This document shows positions 1-10,348 of a DNA stretch of 30,555 bases, one piece after another. The first letter of the stretch is position 1; every line of letters begins with the position of its first letter. The notes beneath the pieces were generated by a model. That model had not been told where the DNA came from. It did no database searches and saw only the letters and a program-made list of their open reading frames with translations. Source of the stretch: Paulinella micropora (taxonomy: Eukaryota > Cercozoa > Imbricatea > Euglyphida); the NCBI GenBank assembly GCA_009731375.1, contig BJOX01000361.1:421975-452529 (forward strand), read 5' to 3'. Position numbers and translations under genes: made by a program.

Positions 1-5
1 TCTCG

Positions 6-78
<73 letters not shown>

Positions 79-92
79 TCGCTCTCTCTCTC
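1..92. repeat. (TC)n microsatellite
   Basis: Almost pure TC dinucleotide from the window edge, with rare interruptions near the end. It runs directly into the first copy of a 77-bp tandem duplication. Confidence 0.95.
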
Positions 93-93
93 T

Positions 94-228
94 CATGTAC
101 TCACTTGCGAGGTGCGCCGTCGGGTGACATACCCACGAAGATATAGATTTCTCTCTCTCTCTCTCTCTCTCATGTACTCACTTGCGAGGTGCGCCGTCGG
201 GTGACATACCCACGAAGATATAGATTTC
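94..228. repeat. Tandem duplication, 77-bp unit
   Basis: The block that starts CATGTACTCACTTGCGAGG and ends GATATAGATTTC is present twice, at 94 and 171, essentially identical. The first copy carries a (CT)n tail that separates it from the second. The identity suggests a recent duplication through the CT microsatellite. Confidence 0.9.
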
Positions 229-570
229 ACTGTATTTGCCCTGGGCGTTCCCCATCGCTGCCACAGCACATATTGAGACATTATTTGATTTCTTTCTTTC
301 TTTCTTTACTTGTCGATGTAGATTTTATTGAATAGCCGTGCTGCCAGCACATTCTCATCATGATAACCTATGATCTGATATAGATCTTTTTCTTTGTGTA
401 TTTATTGATTGGTTTACTTTTTCTATTTATTTATTTATTATTTTTTATTTCTAAGATGTAGATTTCTCTGAGCTAGCCGTGCGCGTTGCCGTCCCTGCAA
501 GCACATTGCAACCATGACGAAAGCACATGATAAGACATAATAGCAGTGTTAGTACTTGTAGTGTACAAAG
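215..570. repeat. Three diverged copies of a short dispersed unit
   Basis: Segments at about 215-285, 315-380 and 455-540 each start GAT(A/G)TAGATTT and continue through a GC-rich CCGTGC/GCC stretch to CACATT. They are separated by CTTT and T-rich simple sequence. No coding frame is kept across the copies. An old multi-copy repeat of unknown type fits best. Confidence 0.5.
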
Positions 571-581
571 AGCAGTCGTAA

Positions 582-608
582 AATAATAATAATAATAATG
601 ATAATAAC

Positions 609-642
<34 letters not shown>

Positions 643-824
643 GTAATAATAGTAATAATGTATCTCCTGCCAATTGCTGAGCCAAAAGGCCATGTGCATC
701 CAGTCCTCCATTCCATAAGGAAAGTCTCCACACCAATCGGTGGAATAAAGGAAGTGACGGCATAGAACATTANNNNNNNNNNAATAATAATAATAATAAT
801 AATAATAAAATAATAATAACAATG

Positions 825-893
<69 letters not shown>
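582..893. repeat. (AAT)n arrays around a 10-N scaffold join
   Basis: AAT/ATA trinucleotide arrays at 582-658 and 783-893 flank about 115 bp of unique sequence and the N join at 773-782. Long Ile, Leu or Tyr runs in any frame here are translated microsatellite. Confidence 0.9.
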
Positions 894-895
<2 letters not shown>

Positions 896-1376
896 ATATC
901 CGAGGCGTACTGATGCAGCTAATGGCATATCCTCAACTGACATAAGCCTCCAATACCCTTGTTCGAGGTCCTCCACCCCCCCGTGTCAGTCTCTCGCCTG
1001 ATGATCGGGGCCACCGATGGAGCTCCTGAGGGCAAGACTGCACTAAGCCGAGGTTATTCCGCAGTCCCAGCAACCTCTTGCAAGACGTCACCGAATGTGC
1101 AAGTGCATACACCAAGCGCGGTTGCTAGAGCTGCCTCGAAACCCCACCCATAACAATCTGGTGTCTGCTGGGTCCTGGGCTATCAACCAGCATATGCGGA
1201 GTTTAAGATCTTTTACGCGCGCAACGACCCTCCTCCCCAGCATCTACCACCAAAGGGTTATGAGTTGGCGTCACAGTTTAACGCCTTGAGGCCATTGGGC
1301 TGGAACTCTGTTTAGCAAGTGTGACTAGGTTTTTTCATCGGGATTTCCCTCAAATATGTTACAGTCAACACTCCAA

Positions 1377-1377
<1 letters not shown>
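894..1377. other. No gene recognised
   Basis: Mixed-composition sequence without a sustained coding frame, splice pattern or RNA gene. Short open frames of about 60 codons occur on both strands at 933-1289 and look random. It could be part of an unrecognised repeat. Confidence 0.5.
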
Positions 1378-1425
<48 letters not shown>

Positions 1426-1461
1426 TAGGGGCTGCGCCAACACCTGAAAGGATGGTTTACC

Positions 1462-1540
1462 GGTGCGCTTCGCGCACCAAACCCCCGGACCCCCCCTTTC
1501 CCTTCGAAAGGGTACGTTCAATTGCCGGAGGCACCGGCAA
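1462..1540. other. Cluster of three 7-bp stem-loops
   Basis: Three perfect hairpins follow each other. GGTGCGC/GCGCACC at 1462-1478 has a 3-nt loop. CCCTTTC/GAAAGGG at 1494-1512 has a 5-nt loop. TTGCCGG/CCGGCAA at 1522-1540 has a 5-nt loop. They sit between an AAT array (1378-1424) and a tandem repeat. Equal stem length and regular spacing suggest a structured RNA or a transposon end. No known RNA family was recognised. Confidence 0.6.
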
Positions 1541-1552
1541 GTACTGCCAAAA

Positions 1553-1965
1553 ACAAGGAATTTTGGCATTCAGGACACTCCCCTAACGCAAACATGTGGG
1601 AGAGCAGAAAATAAGCTTAAAAAACAAGGAATTTTGGCATTCAGAACACTCCCCTAACGCAAATATTTGCGTAAATTCCAAAGAAATCATATCAGCATCA
1701 ACATCGAGTCTGGGGCTAGACACCCTGCAAATATAAGCTCCCAACTCCTCCTGGTTCACACAAACCATGATTTATTCCGATTGGGGTGCGAAAAAAAACA
1801 AGGAATTATGACATTCAGGAAACTCTCCTAACGCAAATATTTGCGTAAATTCCAAAAAAATCATATCATCAACATCGAGTCTGGGGCTAGCCACCCTGCA
1901 AAATATGAGCTCCCAACTCCTCCTCGTTCCCACAAACCATGATTTATTCCGACAGGGGTGCCGAA
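1553..1965. repeat. Tandem repeat, ~174-bp unit, 2.4 copies
   Basis: Units begin ACAAGGAATT at 1553 (partial, about 50 bp), 1624 and 1798. The two long copies match along their length, through GAGTCTGGGGCTAG and CTCCCAACTCCTCCT to CATGATTTATTCCGA. Both contain the 14-nt perfect palindrome CGCAAATATTTGCG (1658-1671 and 1832-1845). No reading frame is shared. This may be satellite-like DNA or the core of a small mobile element. Confidence 0.8.
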
Positions 1966-1989
1966 ATGGTGGGGGTGGGTGGGGGGGTA

Positions 1990-2003
1990 CATAATAATAA
2001 TAA

Positions 2004-2055
<52 letters not shown>

Positions 2056-2107
2056 GTAGTAGTAGTAGTAGGTAGTAGTAGTAGTAGTGGTGGTGGTGGT
2101 GGTAGTG

Positions 2108-2161
<54 letters not shown>

Positions 2162-2273
2162 TTGGTGGCAGTAGTAGTAGTAGTAGTGGTAGTAGTAGTA
2201 GTAGTAGTAATAGTAGTAGTAGTAGTAGTAGTAGCTACTACTACTACTACTACTAGTCCTACTACTACTAGTC

Positions 2274-2335
<62 letters not shown>

Positions 2336-2362
2336 CAGTAGTAGTAGTAGTAGTAGTAGCCA
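1990..2362. repeat. (AAT)n / (AGT)n compound array
   Basis: AAT units give way to AGT and GGT units at about 2055, with a short inverted (CTA)n block at 2234-2268 before AGT resumes. Poly-Ser, Val and Ile frames here are artefacts. The array abuts a LINE fragment. Confidence 0.95.
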
Positions 2363-2388
2363 AACTACGCCTACTCAACATACTTAAC

Positions 2389-2676
2389 ATGTATAAATAT
2401 AGCGTATGCATGGATGCACACTCCCTTCTTTACCCAGCCTTCAAGGCTTTCCTACCCCTCCACTACAACAATATCCGACCAATTACAGCTGTTCATAACT
2501 ACAACACTAGGCGATCATCAAAGAAACATATGTACAACGACTCAAAGACTGGTCAGTACAGCAGAGCCGCACAAGCACAATGGGATAAGCTGCCAGAACG
2601 TCTGAGAGACATCTCATACAAAGCTGAGTTCAAAAATGAACTCAAGGCGTATCTCCTACACCTGCAGCAATCCTGA
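2389..2676 (+). pseudogene. 3' end of a LINE ORF2 (CR1/Jockey-like), truncated
   Basis: The 95-codon frame contains HNYNTRRSS, then WDKLPERLRDI, then FKNELKAYLL. In many CR1/L2/Rex-type non-LTR retrotransposons, the C-terminus of ORF2 has this order: NYNTR, then WN.LP..LR, then FK..LK.YLL just before the stop. Everything 5' of it (endonuclease and most of the reverse transcriptase) is absent and replaced by AGT microsatellite. It is a 5'-truncated, inactive copy. The methionine at 2389 is only the edge of the surviving frame. Family assignment rests on recognised motifs, not on a search. Confidence 0.75.
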
Positions 2677-3170
2677 CACTGCCTACGGGCCTAAAGAGGG
2701 CGTTGCGTTGGACACCTCATCATCAGATGATACCTGAGTGTGGGACAAGTTAAGCGTTAATCACATCCTAAGCCGGAGTGTCGTTAGCCAAACCCCCTTG
2801 GGGAGTCACCTCGTGTCTTCCAGCTTTTGTGAGCGCCACCGTTAGTGGTAGTTATATACAAATGAATAGGATTATAATACTTTCAACGTATATATAAACG
2901 CACACATATGCATATATTGATTTTGTTATGGAAATTTCCTTCCAGTTTCATGCATGAAACTGTATGGGCTCTCTGAACTACCTGCATCAACTCTACATAT
3001 CGGTTGTGTTTTTGCGATTTAGAAAAGTCGAAATGGTAAGATTTTGTTGTTGTCACGCATGGCCTTTTTCTGTGCTTTTTCGCAGCCACCGTGGACCGGG
3101 CAAAGCGAGAGTGGCGTCAGGTGGCGTCACTTACGTCCCCAAAAAAAACCCCTTCTTGTAGTATCGTCTC
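2677..3170. other. Presumed LINE 3' flank and unassigned DNA
   Basis: The first ~150 bp may be the LINE 3' UTR. The rest shows no coding frame or structure I can name. Confidence 0.35.
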
Positions 3171-3179
3171 CCTTGCCAC

Positions 3180-3570
3180 TGTCTGGCTTTGTGTTTGTTT
3201 GTTTTGCTTTTTTGTGTTTGTTGCTGCCTCTGTTGTTATCTTTTTGTTTTGTTTTTGTTTTGTTTTTGTTTCTTTTGTTTCGCTTGTTTGTTTGTTTCGT
3301 TTGCTTCTCTTGTTTTTTTGCCCCTTCTCTTTTTTTGTTTTTTGCTTTTTTCTTCCTTCGCTGTTTTTTGTTTCTCCGTTTTCTTTTCCTTTCCTGGTTT
3401 TTCTTTACCTCTTTCTTCCTTTCTTTCCTTCTATCTGTTTTCTCTTTCTTTTCTCTTCCATATTATTCTTTCCAGGAGCTTTCTGTTGAACCTTAGTTCC
3501 AGGTTTCCTTATGAGCTTGTACTGTTGTTCCTTGGAACCAGAATTCTTTTGAATTAGGCCTTGCTTACTG
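3180..3570 (+). repeat. Element A, copy 1 (T-rich, non-coding)
   Basis: A TTTG/TTTC-rich body starts near GCTGCCTCTGT. It is followed by a conserved non-T-rich block beginning CAGGAGCTTTCTGTTGAACC, and it ends CTTGCTTACTG. The same order occurs at 3718-4200 and 22856-23564. Two extra tails ending in CTTGCTTACTG follow at 3653 and 3697. The Phe/Leu/Cys-rich open frames are translated T-rich DNA and are not conserved between copies. A non-autonomous transposon is the likely nature. Confidence 0.7.
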
Positions 3571-3717
3571 TAAAATAATAATTGAAAAAAAGAAAAAAAT
3601 TAAGCTCTTCTTGATTTTTCTCTCGTCTCTTTCTCATTAAACCTTGCTTACTGTAAAAAAATTCTCTCGTCTCTTTCTCATTAAACCTTGCTTACTGCAA
3701 TAATAATAATTAAAAAA

Positions 3718-4200
3718 AAACTATTTGTTTTTGTTTGCTTTGATTTTTATTATAATTTAGTGTTTGTCGCTGCCTCTGTACATGTTGTTTCTTTTTGTCT
3801 AGTTTGTATTGTTTTTGTTTCCTTTGTTTCGCTTGTTTGTTTGTTTTTTGTTGCCTTTATATATTTTTTAATTCCTTTTCTATTTTCTATTTTGTTTTTT
3901 TTAAATTTTTCTTTCCTGTTAACGTTAACGGTCTTTGTTTCTTCGTTCTCTTTTCTTTCCTGGTTTTTTTTCTTCTTCTCTTTGTTCCTTTCTTTCTTTC
4001 TATGTTTTTCTCTGTCTTTTCCCCTCCATATTACTCTTCCAGGAGCTTTCTGTTGAACCTTAGTTCCAGATTTCCTTATAATTATGAGCCTAGTGAGCTT
4101 GCACTGTTGTTCCTTGGAACCAGAATTCTTTTGAATTAAGCTCTTCTTTATTATATATATATTTTTCTCTCGTCTCTTTCTCATTAAACCTTGCTTACTG
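3718..4200 (+). repeat. Element A, copy 2
   Basis: Same order of segments as copy 1: T-rich body with GCTGCCTCTGT, the CAGGAGCTTTCTGTTGAACC block, then the terminus CATTAAACCTTGCTTACTG. It is followed by a (CAA)n run at 4207-4232. It differs from copy 1 by many small indels in the T-rich part, while the 3' block is well kept. Confidence 0.7.
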
Positions 4201-4373
4201 TAAAAAACAACAACAACAACAACAACAACAACACATCCGCAAAAAAAGGAAGTTTCGTTGAATTCGAAGCTCACCTTAAATTTACCACTTAAGCTTTTGC
4301 CTACCATAGTGGCTTTTTTAGTACTAGTACCTTAGGCAGTGCCTTATAAACGGGCGATCATGGCAAAACCTAG

Positions 4374-4545
4374 AAAACAGTTTCATCCCCATCTACAGAA
4401 GTTAGCGGTCGCGGTTCCAATGTTCTTCCCTATTCTACCGTAAAAACAGGAAGAGCGCAAAAAGTTTCATCCCAATCTACCGAACGTAGCGGTCGCGGTT
4501 CCAATTTTCGCAATTCTTCGATTCACCTACACCGTAAAAACAAAG
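4374..4545. repeat. Diverged tandem duplication, ~87-bp unit
   Basis: Both copies contain GTTTCATCCC, ATCTAC, then TAGCGGTCGCGGTTCCAA and end in CTACCGTAAAAACA or CACCGTAAAAACA. They lie just outside the left end of the fold-back element. Function unknown. Confidence 0.7.
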
Positions 4546-4555
4546 CTTGCATCTA

Positions 4556-5316
4556 GGCCCCGTACAGTAATATATATGCTGGGAAAAGTTCTAGAAGTTA
4601 CAGGGCGGTGTAACATAATTTCAACTAGACTCTAGATACTAAAAAAAATCTAGTTTTTTTGTTACATGTACACCCGGGGCCCCTTCCCCAAATCAATATT
4701 TTTTTTTGTCATATCATGATATGAGCAATTTTTTTTGTCAGGCCTAGGCCTAGGGAAAAAAGACAATTAAGCAAAATGGACTTGCCTAATTTTGCGGTAC
4801 GTGGTGAAAAGTGAGTGTAACATAATTTCAACTAGACTCAACCAAAAACTAGAAAAACCGAAAACGTATGTAAAGTTACACCCCCCCCCCCCCCNNNNNN
4901 NNNNTACAGTAAAGTACAGGGAAAAGTTACAGGGGGGGGGGGGGGCTGTAACTTTCCTCACTTTTTGGTTGAGTCTAGTTAAAGTTATGTTACAGCCCCT
5001 CTTTTCACCACGCCGCAAAATCAGGCCGTTCCAATTTGCTAGTTGCCTTTTTTCAGTGACACATCCGGTACGTACCAAAATAATGACACTGGAAAGAACC
5101 AGTGGATGCAAATTCGGCGAATGATTTATACACAACCCACAAGTGAAGATCTTCATTTTTATGTAAAGTTGCAAATTAATAATATTTTTGATATGACTAA
5201 AAAAAATGATTTGGGGAAGGGGTGTAACAGAAAACCAGATTTTTTTTAGTCTAGTCGAAATTATGTTACACCCCCCCTGTAACTTTTCCCGGTACTTTAC
5301 TGTACTGTACGGGGCC
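4556..5316. mobile_element. Long fold-back (inverted-repeat) element, 761 bp
   Basis: The outer arms match in inverse orientation. The left arm starts GGCCCCGTACAGTA and carries GTGTAACATAATTTC and ACTAGACT. The right arm, read from 5316 backwards, has the same order. The inner arms 4794-4842 and 4968-5018 are a second inverted match (GTGGTGAAAAG ... ACTAGACTCAACC). The centre is a C tract (4881-4894), a 10-N join and a G tract (4932-4945). No transposase frame was seen. This looks like a fold-back or MITE-type DNA element, with the join placed where the hairpin defeated assembly. Confidence 0.75.
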
Positions 5317-5329
5317 ACGGCCGTGGCCC
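5312..5329. repeat. 18-nt perfect palindrome at fold-back edge
   Basis: GGGCCACGGCCGTGGCCC is its own reverse complement and overlaps the right tip of the fold-back element. Confidence 0.8.
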
Positions 5330-5522
5330 ACCGTGGCTCATAAATTTCATGAAAATTTCCTTATTATTTCCTCTAAATGGTCTAGTTCAGTCAGGATCAA
5401 GAGCTCGTACTTCCTTGGTGAAGCAAAATCCCTTTGTCTGTCTGTACCATCTGGATATTCTTGAATTCCGTAGCCTTACCTAAGTTTTATTCCTCCACTT
5501 TCACCTTCTTCCCAGCCCCTTC

Positions 5523-5571
<49 letters not shown>

Positions 5572-7547
5572 CCNNNNNNNNNNACCTTCGTGCCTCTCAT
5601 CAATAATTCCGAGGCGCATCCCGAGCAACGTGTCGACATATTTTGCTCGACGTTTGTCCGCAAGTGCAGTGTTTGTCATTAACAAAGCCTGCCATTTCAC
5701 CACCCCAGTTTGTATATGTCTCTTTCAATTTGTACTTCCCCCTCTTCCCACATACCTTCCTCCGAGGATGACCCCTCCTCTTCCCATGCCTGATCCCAAT
5801 AGCTCTTTGCTCTCTTATTAATATCTCTCTTTTCCTCCACATTCCTTTTTTTTTTTTTTCTTTTTATTTCTGCCATCTTCCTTCCCCCAATTCCGTCTTG
5901 TTGTGGGCATAATCCGGACTGTCCCAATCCCGCCATTTCTCGGACCGACCTTCTATCTCCATCTGACCACTTTCTCCTTCATATTCCCCCAAAAAGCCCA
6001 TGTCTTTGTCGTGCCATATCAGTGTCTAGTCCCCCAAGCCCCCAGTTTCATCCTGTTTTCCCCTTTTGCATGTTGTTTCATGCCTGTACGCCTTAAAGAC
6101 ATTGACCCCCTTGACACACTGTGAGTCCCACCCACTATTCCGTGTCATTCCTGTGCTTCCACTCCGGTGGACCAACAATTGTGAAAACACATGGTCATAA
6201 TTTAATAACATTGCAATCCAAAGCAAACATAAAACCAAGGTTTGCATCAAATTTCTCAACCCATTTGTGAGTGTCGTGTCATGTGTGGCGCTTCAAGTTT
6301 CTTTGATGTGTGTCCCCAGCAACCCTTGCTCGTTCCACCAAATGCACAAGAACCCAAAAGCAATTCAAGAAATGCATGCCCACAGCATATATGCATCCAA
6401 AAACATCCACATTTCATAAATAAATGTCACTGAGTTGAAGTTCCCATGTGAATAGACCGTTTGCCATCATCGCCATTTAGTGTTTTCAAGTTTGACATTG
6501 CTAGAGATGTCCAAAATTTCCGAGTTGCGAGGAAAAATTTCCATACCCGTGACTATGTTTTATTAGCGACTCTATTGTTACAGTGACTCAATATTTAATA
6601 ATATAACAACTATCTAACGACATGAATAATGTGGAATATTGTACCTAACCTAGAGTGACTCCGTATTCTCCAAGCCAAGCTTAACCGATATACCGGAACA
6701 TAGAGTAATGTCATTATATAGAGGGTGGGCCGGCATATGACTAAGTGTCTAGCTACAGCGTAAACGAGTGGCAAGTACTTTCTTATTAAATTTAAAAAGT
6801 GTTTGCGTAACAAAAACGGCATGCCCAGGCTTTTCTCAGTCTGAGTGAAAGTTCTAGCTTGGCTTAATTATACTATAACTTTTTACGCAATCACTCTTTA
6901 AAAGTCCGACGTTGAAATCTTGATACTCATAGGGCTGACTCGGTGGGAAGTCGAAGTTACGGAAGTAGTAGTATGAGAAAGGAAAGTGGTAAAAAGCTGG
7001 CTCTTCAGAATCAGAACGAAGGCTGATACAATTTGAATTTCAAAGAAATTAAAAGTGCTAGCATAAATTTTGAGCATGCCATTTGCAAGTAATTGCTTTC
7101 AGCTTTTACACGCTGCCTTTTGATGACAGTGATACTTCATCGTAGCAGACTGACTATAGACAAAGAAAGACGCGTCTGTAATTTGCCAGCTGAACATCCC
7201 CAGTAATACTAAGCAAGTGTTTTTTACGCAAATACTGTTGATAAGAAAACACTTGCCACTCTTAGGGATGAGTGGGTGTCTGCTGACTGTTTAGAGCTTG
7301 TTAATGTTTGGCCTTCAGAAAGAGTACCATACACGTGTATTTCTTTCTGCCTATTGTGTCTAAATGTCTTTTCTTGTTTCAGAAATTGTAGTGATAGATA
7401 AAGAGATAGATAAGTAGATAAATATAGATGCTGTTTTTTCTCTTTGTTCACGCCTGTTTTTGCTTATGTTCGCCTACTTACATGCTTCCTTTTCAGCTCA
7501 ACAAAAAGCAAGCGTTCTTCCATTATTAAAAGTCGTTCAGTGGAAAA

Positions 7548-7556
<9 letters not shown>
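5317..7556. other. 2.2 kb without a recognised gene
   Basis: Contains a poly-T tract (5525-5571) and a 10-N join at 5574-5583. The rest (5584-7556) is mixed sequence with only short, unconvincing frames. One minus-strand frame at 5600-5842 has a Cys/His-containing stretch near CTCGQTSSKICRHV, but it is too short to assign. This is the longest stretch of non-repetitive DNA in the window. I see no RNA gene or splice pattern. Confidence 0.4.
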
Positions 7557-7585
<29 letters not shown>

Positions 7586-7591
7586 TAGATA
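7557..7591. repeat. (GATA)n bordering element B copy 1
   Basis: Short GATA array that abuts the left end of element B. Confidence 0.9.
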
Positions 7592-8034
7592 GATGAAATA
7601 TCGACTAATGTCAGAAAAAAGGAGCTTCTGATTTCGTCAACCAGGAAGTCTGTGGGTAAAGTATTAACCCGATGCCCAGCTAAGCCGTGATGTTTGCACG
7701 GAAGGGACTGATACAGGCAATACCAAAGCTCCCTAGTACCAGGCGGGGCCAGGGCTCGTTCCATAAACGCCCCTTGCAGAACGAGCTCCCACCTCCATTA
7801 CAGAGGACCCCAGAGGGCCCAGTAAGTTTCGAGACTGTCGACAGTCTAGTATAAACCGACAGAGCACTGTGGGTTTTATTCCGGGCTCAACAAGCGAGAA
7901 AGGGCACCCTGAGGGAACAGGATTGTGCTTCCCGTCGCTATTTCGGCATATGACTTATAGGCGTATGGCTAGGCACACATAAGGCACCCCACCACGGGCC
8001 CAGCACACCCACACCATCCCCTAATTCTCTGTCT
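7592..8034. repeat. Element B, copy 1: left and right modules joined
   Basis: The left module (7592-7826) runs from GATGAAATATCGACTAATG to CCCAGTAAG. The right module (7827-8034) starts TTTCGAGACTG and ends near CCTAATTCTCTGTCT. In the left module GCTCGTTC/GAACGAGC (7754-7761 and 7779-7786) can pair. The right module has the perfect palindrome GACTGTCGACAGTC (7833-7846). Single-base indels between copies (for example after TCCATAA) argue against a protein product. Unclassified non-autonomous element. Confidence 0.8.
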
Positions 8035-8136
8035 GTCGACAGATGGCACCCATTTCAAAAAATCAAGCCCAAGAGAGGGTCAGTGACACCTCAAGTGGCC
8101 TTGGTTCATTCCGTAGAGTAAGTGATAAGATCAACT

Positions 8137-8362
8137 GATGAAATATCGACTAATGTCAGAAAAAAGGAGCTTCTGATTTCGTCAACCAGGAAGTCTGTGG
8201 GTAAAGTATTAACCCGATGCCCAGCTAAGCCGTGATGTTTGCATGGAAGGGACTGATACAGGCAATACCAAAGCTTCCTAGTACCAGGCGGGGCCAGGGC
8301 TCGTTCCATAAAGCGCCCCTTGCAGAACGAGCTCCCACCTCCATTACAGAGGGCCCAGTAAG
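8137..8362. repeat. Element B, copy 2: left module only
   Basis: Near-identical to the left module of copy 1, starting GATGAAATATCGACTAATG. At CCCAGTAAG it changes abruptly into CAGATAGATAG, so the right module is replaced by a GATA array (8363-8416). Confidence 0.85.
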
Positions 8363-8363
8363 C

Positions 8364-8417
<54 letters not shown>

Positions 8418-8766
8418 CGTCTGGCCCTGGATAATAAAGTGTCTGCTAACTGTAATAAAAAAGAAGGGAGGGGGGGGGGGTGGATTTTTGTTCTTGAGAC
8501 AGTGGTGGTGGTGGTGGTGACGGTCAAGAAGAAGAAGAAGAAGAAGAAGAAGAAGAAGAAGAAGAAGAAGAAGAAGAAGAAGAAGAAGAAGAAGAAGAAG
8601 ACGAAGAAGAAGAAGCAGAAGAAGAGAAGAAGAAGAAGAAGGAGAAGGAGAAGAAGAAGAAGAAGAAGAAGAAGAAGAAGAAGAAGAAGAAGAAGAAGAA
8701 GAAATTGTTTTTGTAAAATATAGAAACAGAATTTTTGTATGGCTCAACGTTTGAGTGTCTTTTCTT

Positions 8767-8826
<60 letters not shown>
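8363..8826. repeat. GATA, GAA and CT arrays
   Basis: (GATA)n 8363-8416, a G run and (GGT)n at 8470-8520, (AAG)n 8528-8702 and (CT)n 8769-8826. All long frames on either strand here (poly-Ser, Leu, Lys, Arg, Glu) are microsatellite translations. Confidence 0.95.
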
Positions 8827-8829
<3 letters not shown>

Positions 8830-8894
8830 GCGCAGGGTGAGAGAATTCCAGGAAGTGCTGCGGGTTTTTGCGATAGCATGCTTCACCATACCTA

Positions 8895-9687
8895 TGTATG
8901 TTATGTCATATCATGTCATATCATGTCATGTCATGCCATGTCATGTCCTGTCATGTCATGTCATGTCATGTCATGTCATGTCATGTTGTGTGATGTTGTC
9001 TTGTGTTATGTTATGTTATGTTATGTTATGTTGTTATGTTATGTTATGTTATGTTATGTTGTGATGTGATGTGATGTGATGTGATGTGACGTTATATGAT
9101 GTTGTATGATGTTATATGATGTTATATGATGTTACATGATGTTATATGATGTTTTGGCATAGTAATGGTATGATATGGTATGGTATGGTATGGTATGGTA
9201 ATGGTATGTTATGGTATGTTATGCTATGGTATGGTATGGTATGGTATGGTATGGTATGGTATGGTATGGTATGGGTATGGTATGGTATGGTATGGGTATG
9301 GTATGGGTCTGGTATGGTATGGTATGGTATGGTATGGTATGGTATGGTATGGTATGGTACGGTATGGTATATGTTACGTTATGTTATGTTATGTTATGCT
9401 GTGTTATGCTATGTTATGCTATGTTATGCTATGTTATGCTATGTTATGTTATGTTATGTTATGTTATGTCATGTTAATGTTATGTTATGTTATGTTATGT
9501 TATGTTATGTTATGTCATGTCATGTCATGTCATGTCATGTTATGTTATGCTATGTTATGTTATGTTATGGTATGCCAAACATAACATAACATAACATAAC
9601 ATAACATAACATGACATTACATAACATTACATAACATGACATAACATAACATAACATAACATAACATAACATAACATAACATAACAT
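8895..9687. repeat. Pentanucleotide mega-array with internal strand switch
   Basis: Successive 5-bp variants: TCATG (8905-8985), TTATG (9005-9058), GTGAT (9059-9090), TATGG (9166-9361) and TTATG (9371-9576). At about 9577 the array flips to its reverse complement ATAAC/ACATA (9580-9687). Non-coding. Confidence 0.95.
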
Positions 9688-9732
9688 GAGGCATGTATAC
9701 ATAGCACGTACATACTTTCTTTTTCTCGTCGA

Positions 9733-9862
9733 ATGTGTACGTGTGTGCATGTATGTGTGTGTGTGTGTGTGTGTGTGCATGAGTGCGTGCATGTATTTGT
9801 GTGAGAGAAAGAGTGGTGCGAGCATGTGTGCGTTCATCTGTGCGTGCGTGTGCGTGCGTGTC

Positions 9863-9901
<39 letters not shown>

Positions 9902-9984
9902 ATATATGTGTGTGTGTGTGTGTGTGTGTATACACACACACACACACACACATAGATACATACATACATACATACATACATACT
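9733..9984. repeat. (TG)n, (CA)n and (ATAC)n array
   Basis: TG-rich 9733-9931, then CA 9932-9952, then ATAC 9955-9983. The TG to CA switch near 9931 is a small inverted repeat. Confidence 0.95.
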
Positions 9985-10020
9985 TGCAGGGAGGAAGGCT
10001 GGACGAGGTGGAAGCGGACA
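9984..10020 (-). CDS. Possible 37-nt mini-exon
   Basis: On the minus strand a pyrimidine-rich tract derived from (TTC)n leads to GATACAACAG, then 37 nt, then GTATGTATG supplied by the ATAC array, a near-consensus donor. One frame reads SASTSSSLPPC. It lies on the same strand as, and downstream of, the PARP-like exons. It may equally be a chance island between two microsatellites. Confidence 0.2.
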
Positions 10021-10035
10021 CTGTTGTATCAGAAA

Positions 10036-10036
<1 letters not shown>

Positions 10037-10066
<30 letters not shown>

Positions 10067-10074
10067 AGAAGAAG

Positions 10075-10106
<32 letters not shown>
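10037..10106. repeat. (GAA)n array
   Basis: Simple trinucleotide array; Glu, Lys or Leu frames are artefacts. Confidence 0.95.
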
Positions 10107-10244
10107 GGAAGGAAGGGAGCTCCAAAGCTTCTTCCTGAGCCAAACTCAAACCCTAGCACATAACAGAAGAAACACATACATATACATGCACAGATATTTG
10201 TAATCTGTCTAAATATCTGTCTATGCAAATATTCATTCATGCAT

Positions 10245-10317
10245 TTCGATGTATAGGAATCTATCATATCTATCTTGTTCACCTGCTTCGAACACGTTGC
10301 CCAGGGATGTACGTATG
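10245..10317 (-). pseudogene. Island resembling the 3' end of the linker exon
   Basis: On the minus strand the island reads NVFEAG followed by GTGAACAAG. This parallels AAFGAG followed by GT at 11437 and ATFGTG followed by GTAAGA at 11203. The shared intronic stretch CAAGATA(T/G) also recurs. It looks like a diverged duplicate of the 3' half of that exon and its donor, now bounded by an ATAC array. Confidence 0.35.

Positions 10318-10348
<31 letters not shown>

Noticed and set aside
998-1025. Hammerhead-ribozyme-like CTGATGA followed by a TCGG/CCGA stem
   Set aside because: The GAAA required after stem II is missing (TGGA instead), and no stem III with a cleavage site was found.
3044-4139. 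Phe/Leu/Cys-rich frames that look like membrane proteins
   Set aside because: They translate the TTTG/TTTC-rich body of element A; frames and lengths differ between the three copies.
8106-8879. Long open frames of Ser, Leu, Arg, Lys or Glu runs
   Set aside because: They are translations of GAA, CT and GATA arrays, open on both strands and in several frames, with no protein-like sequence.
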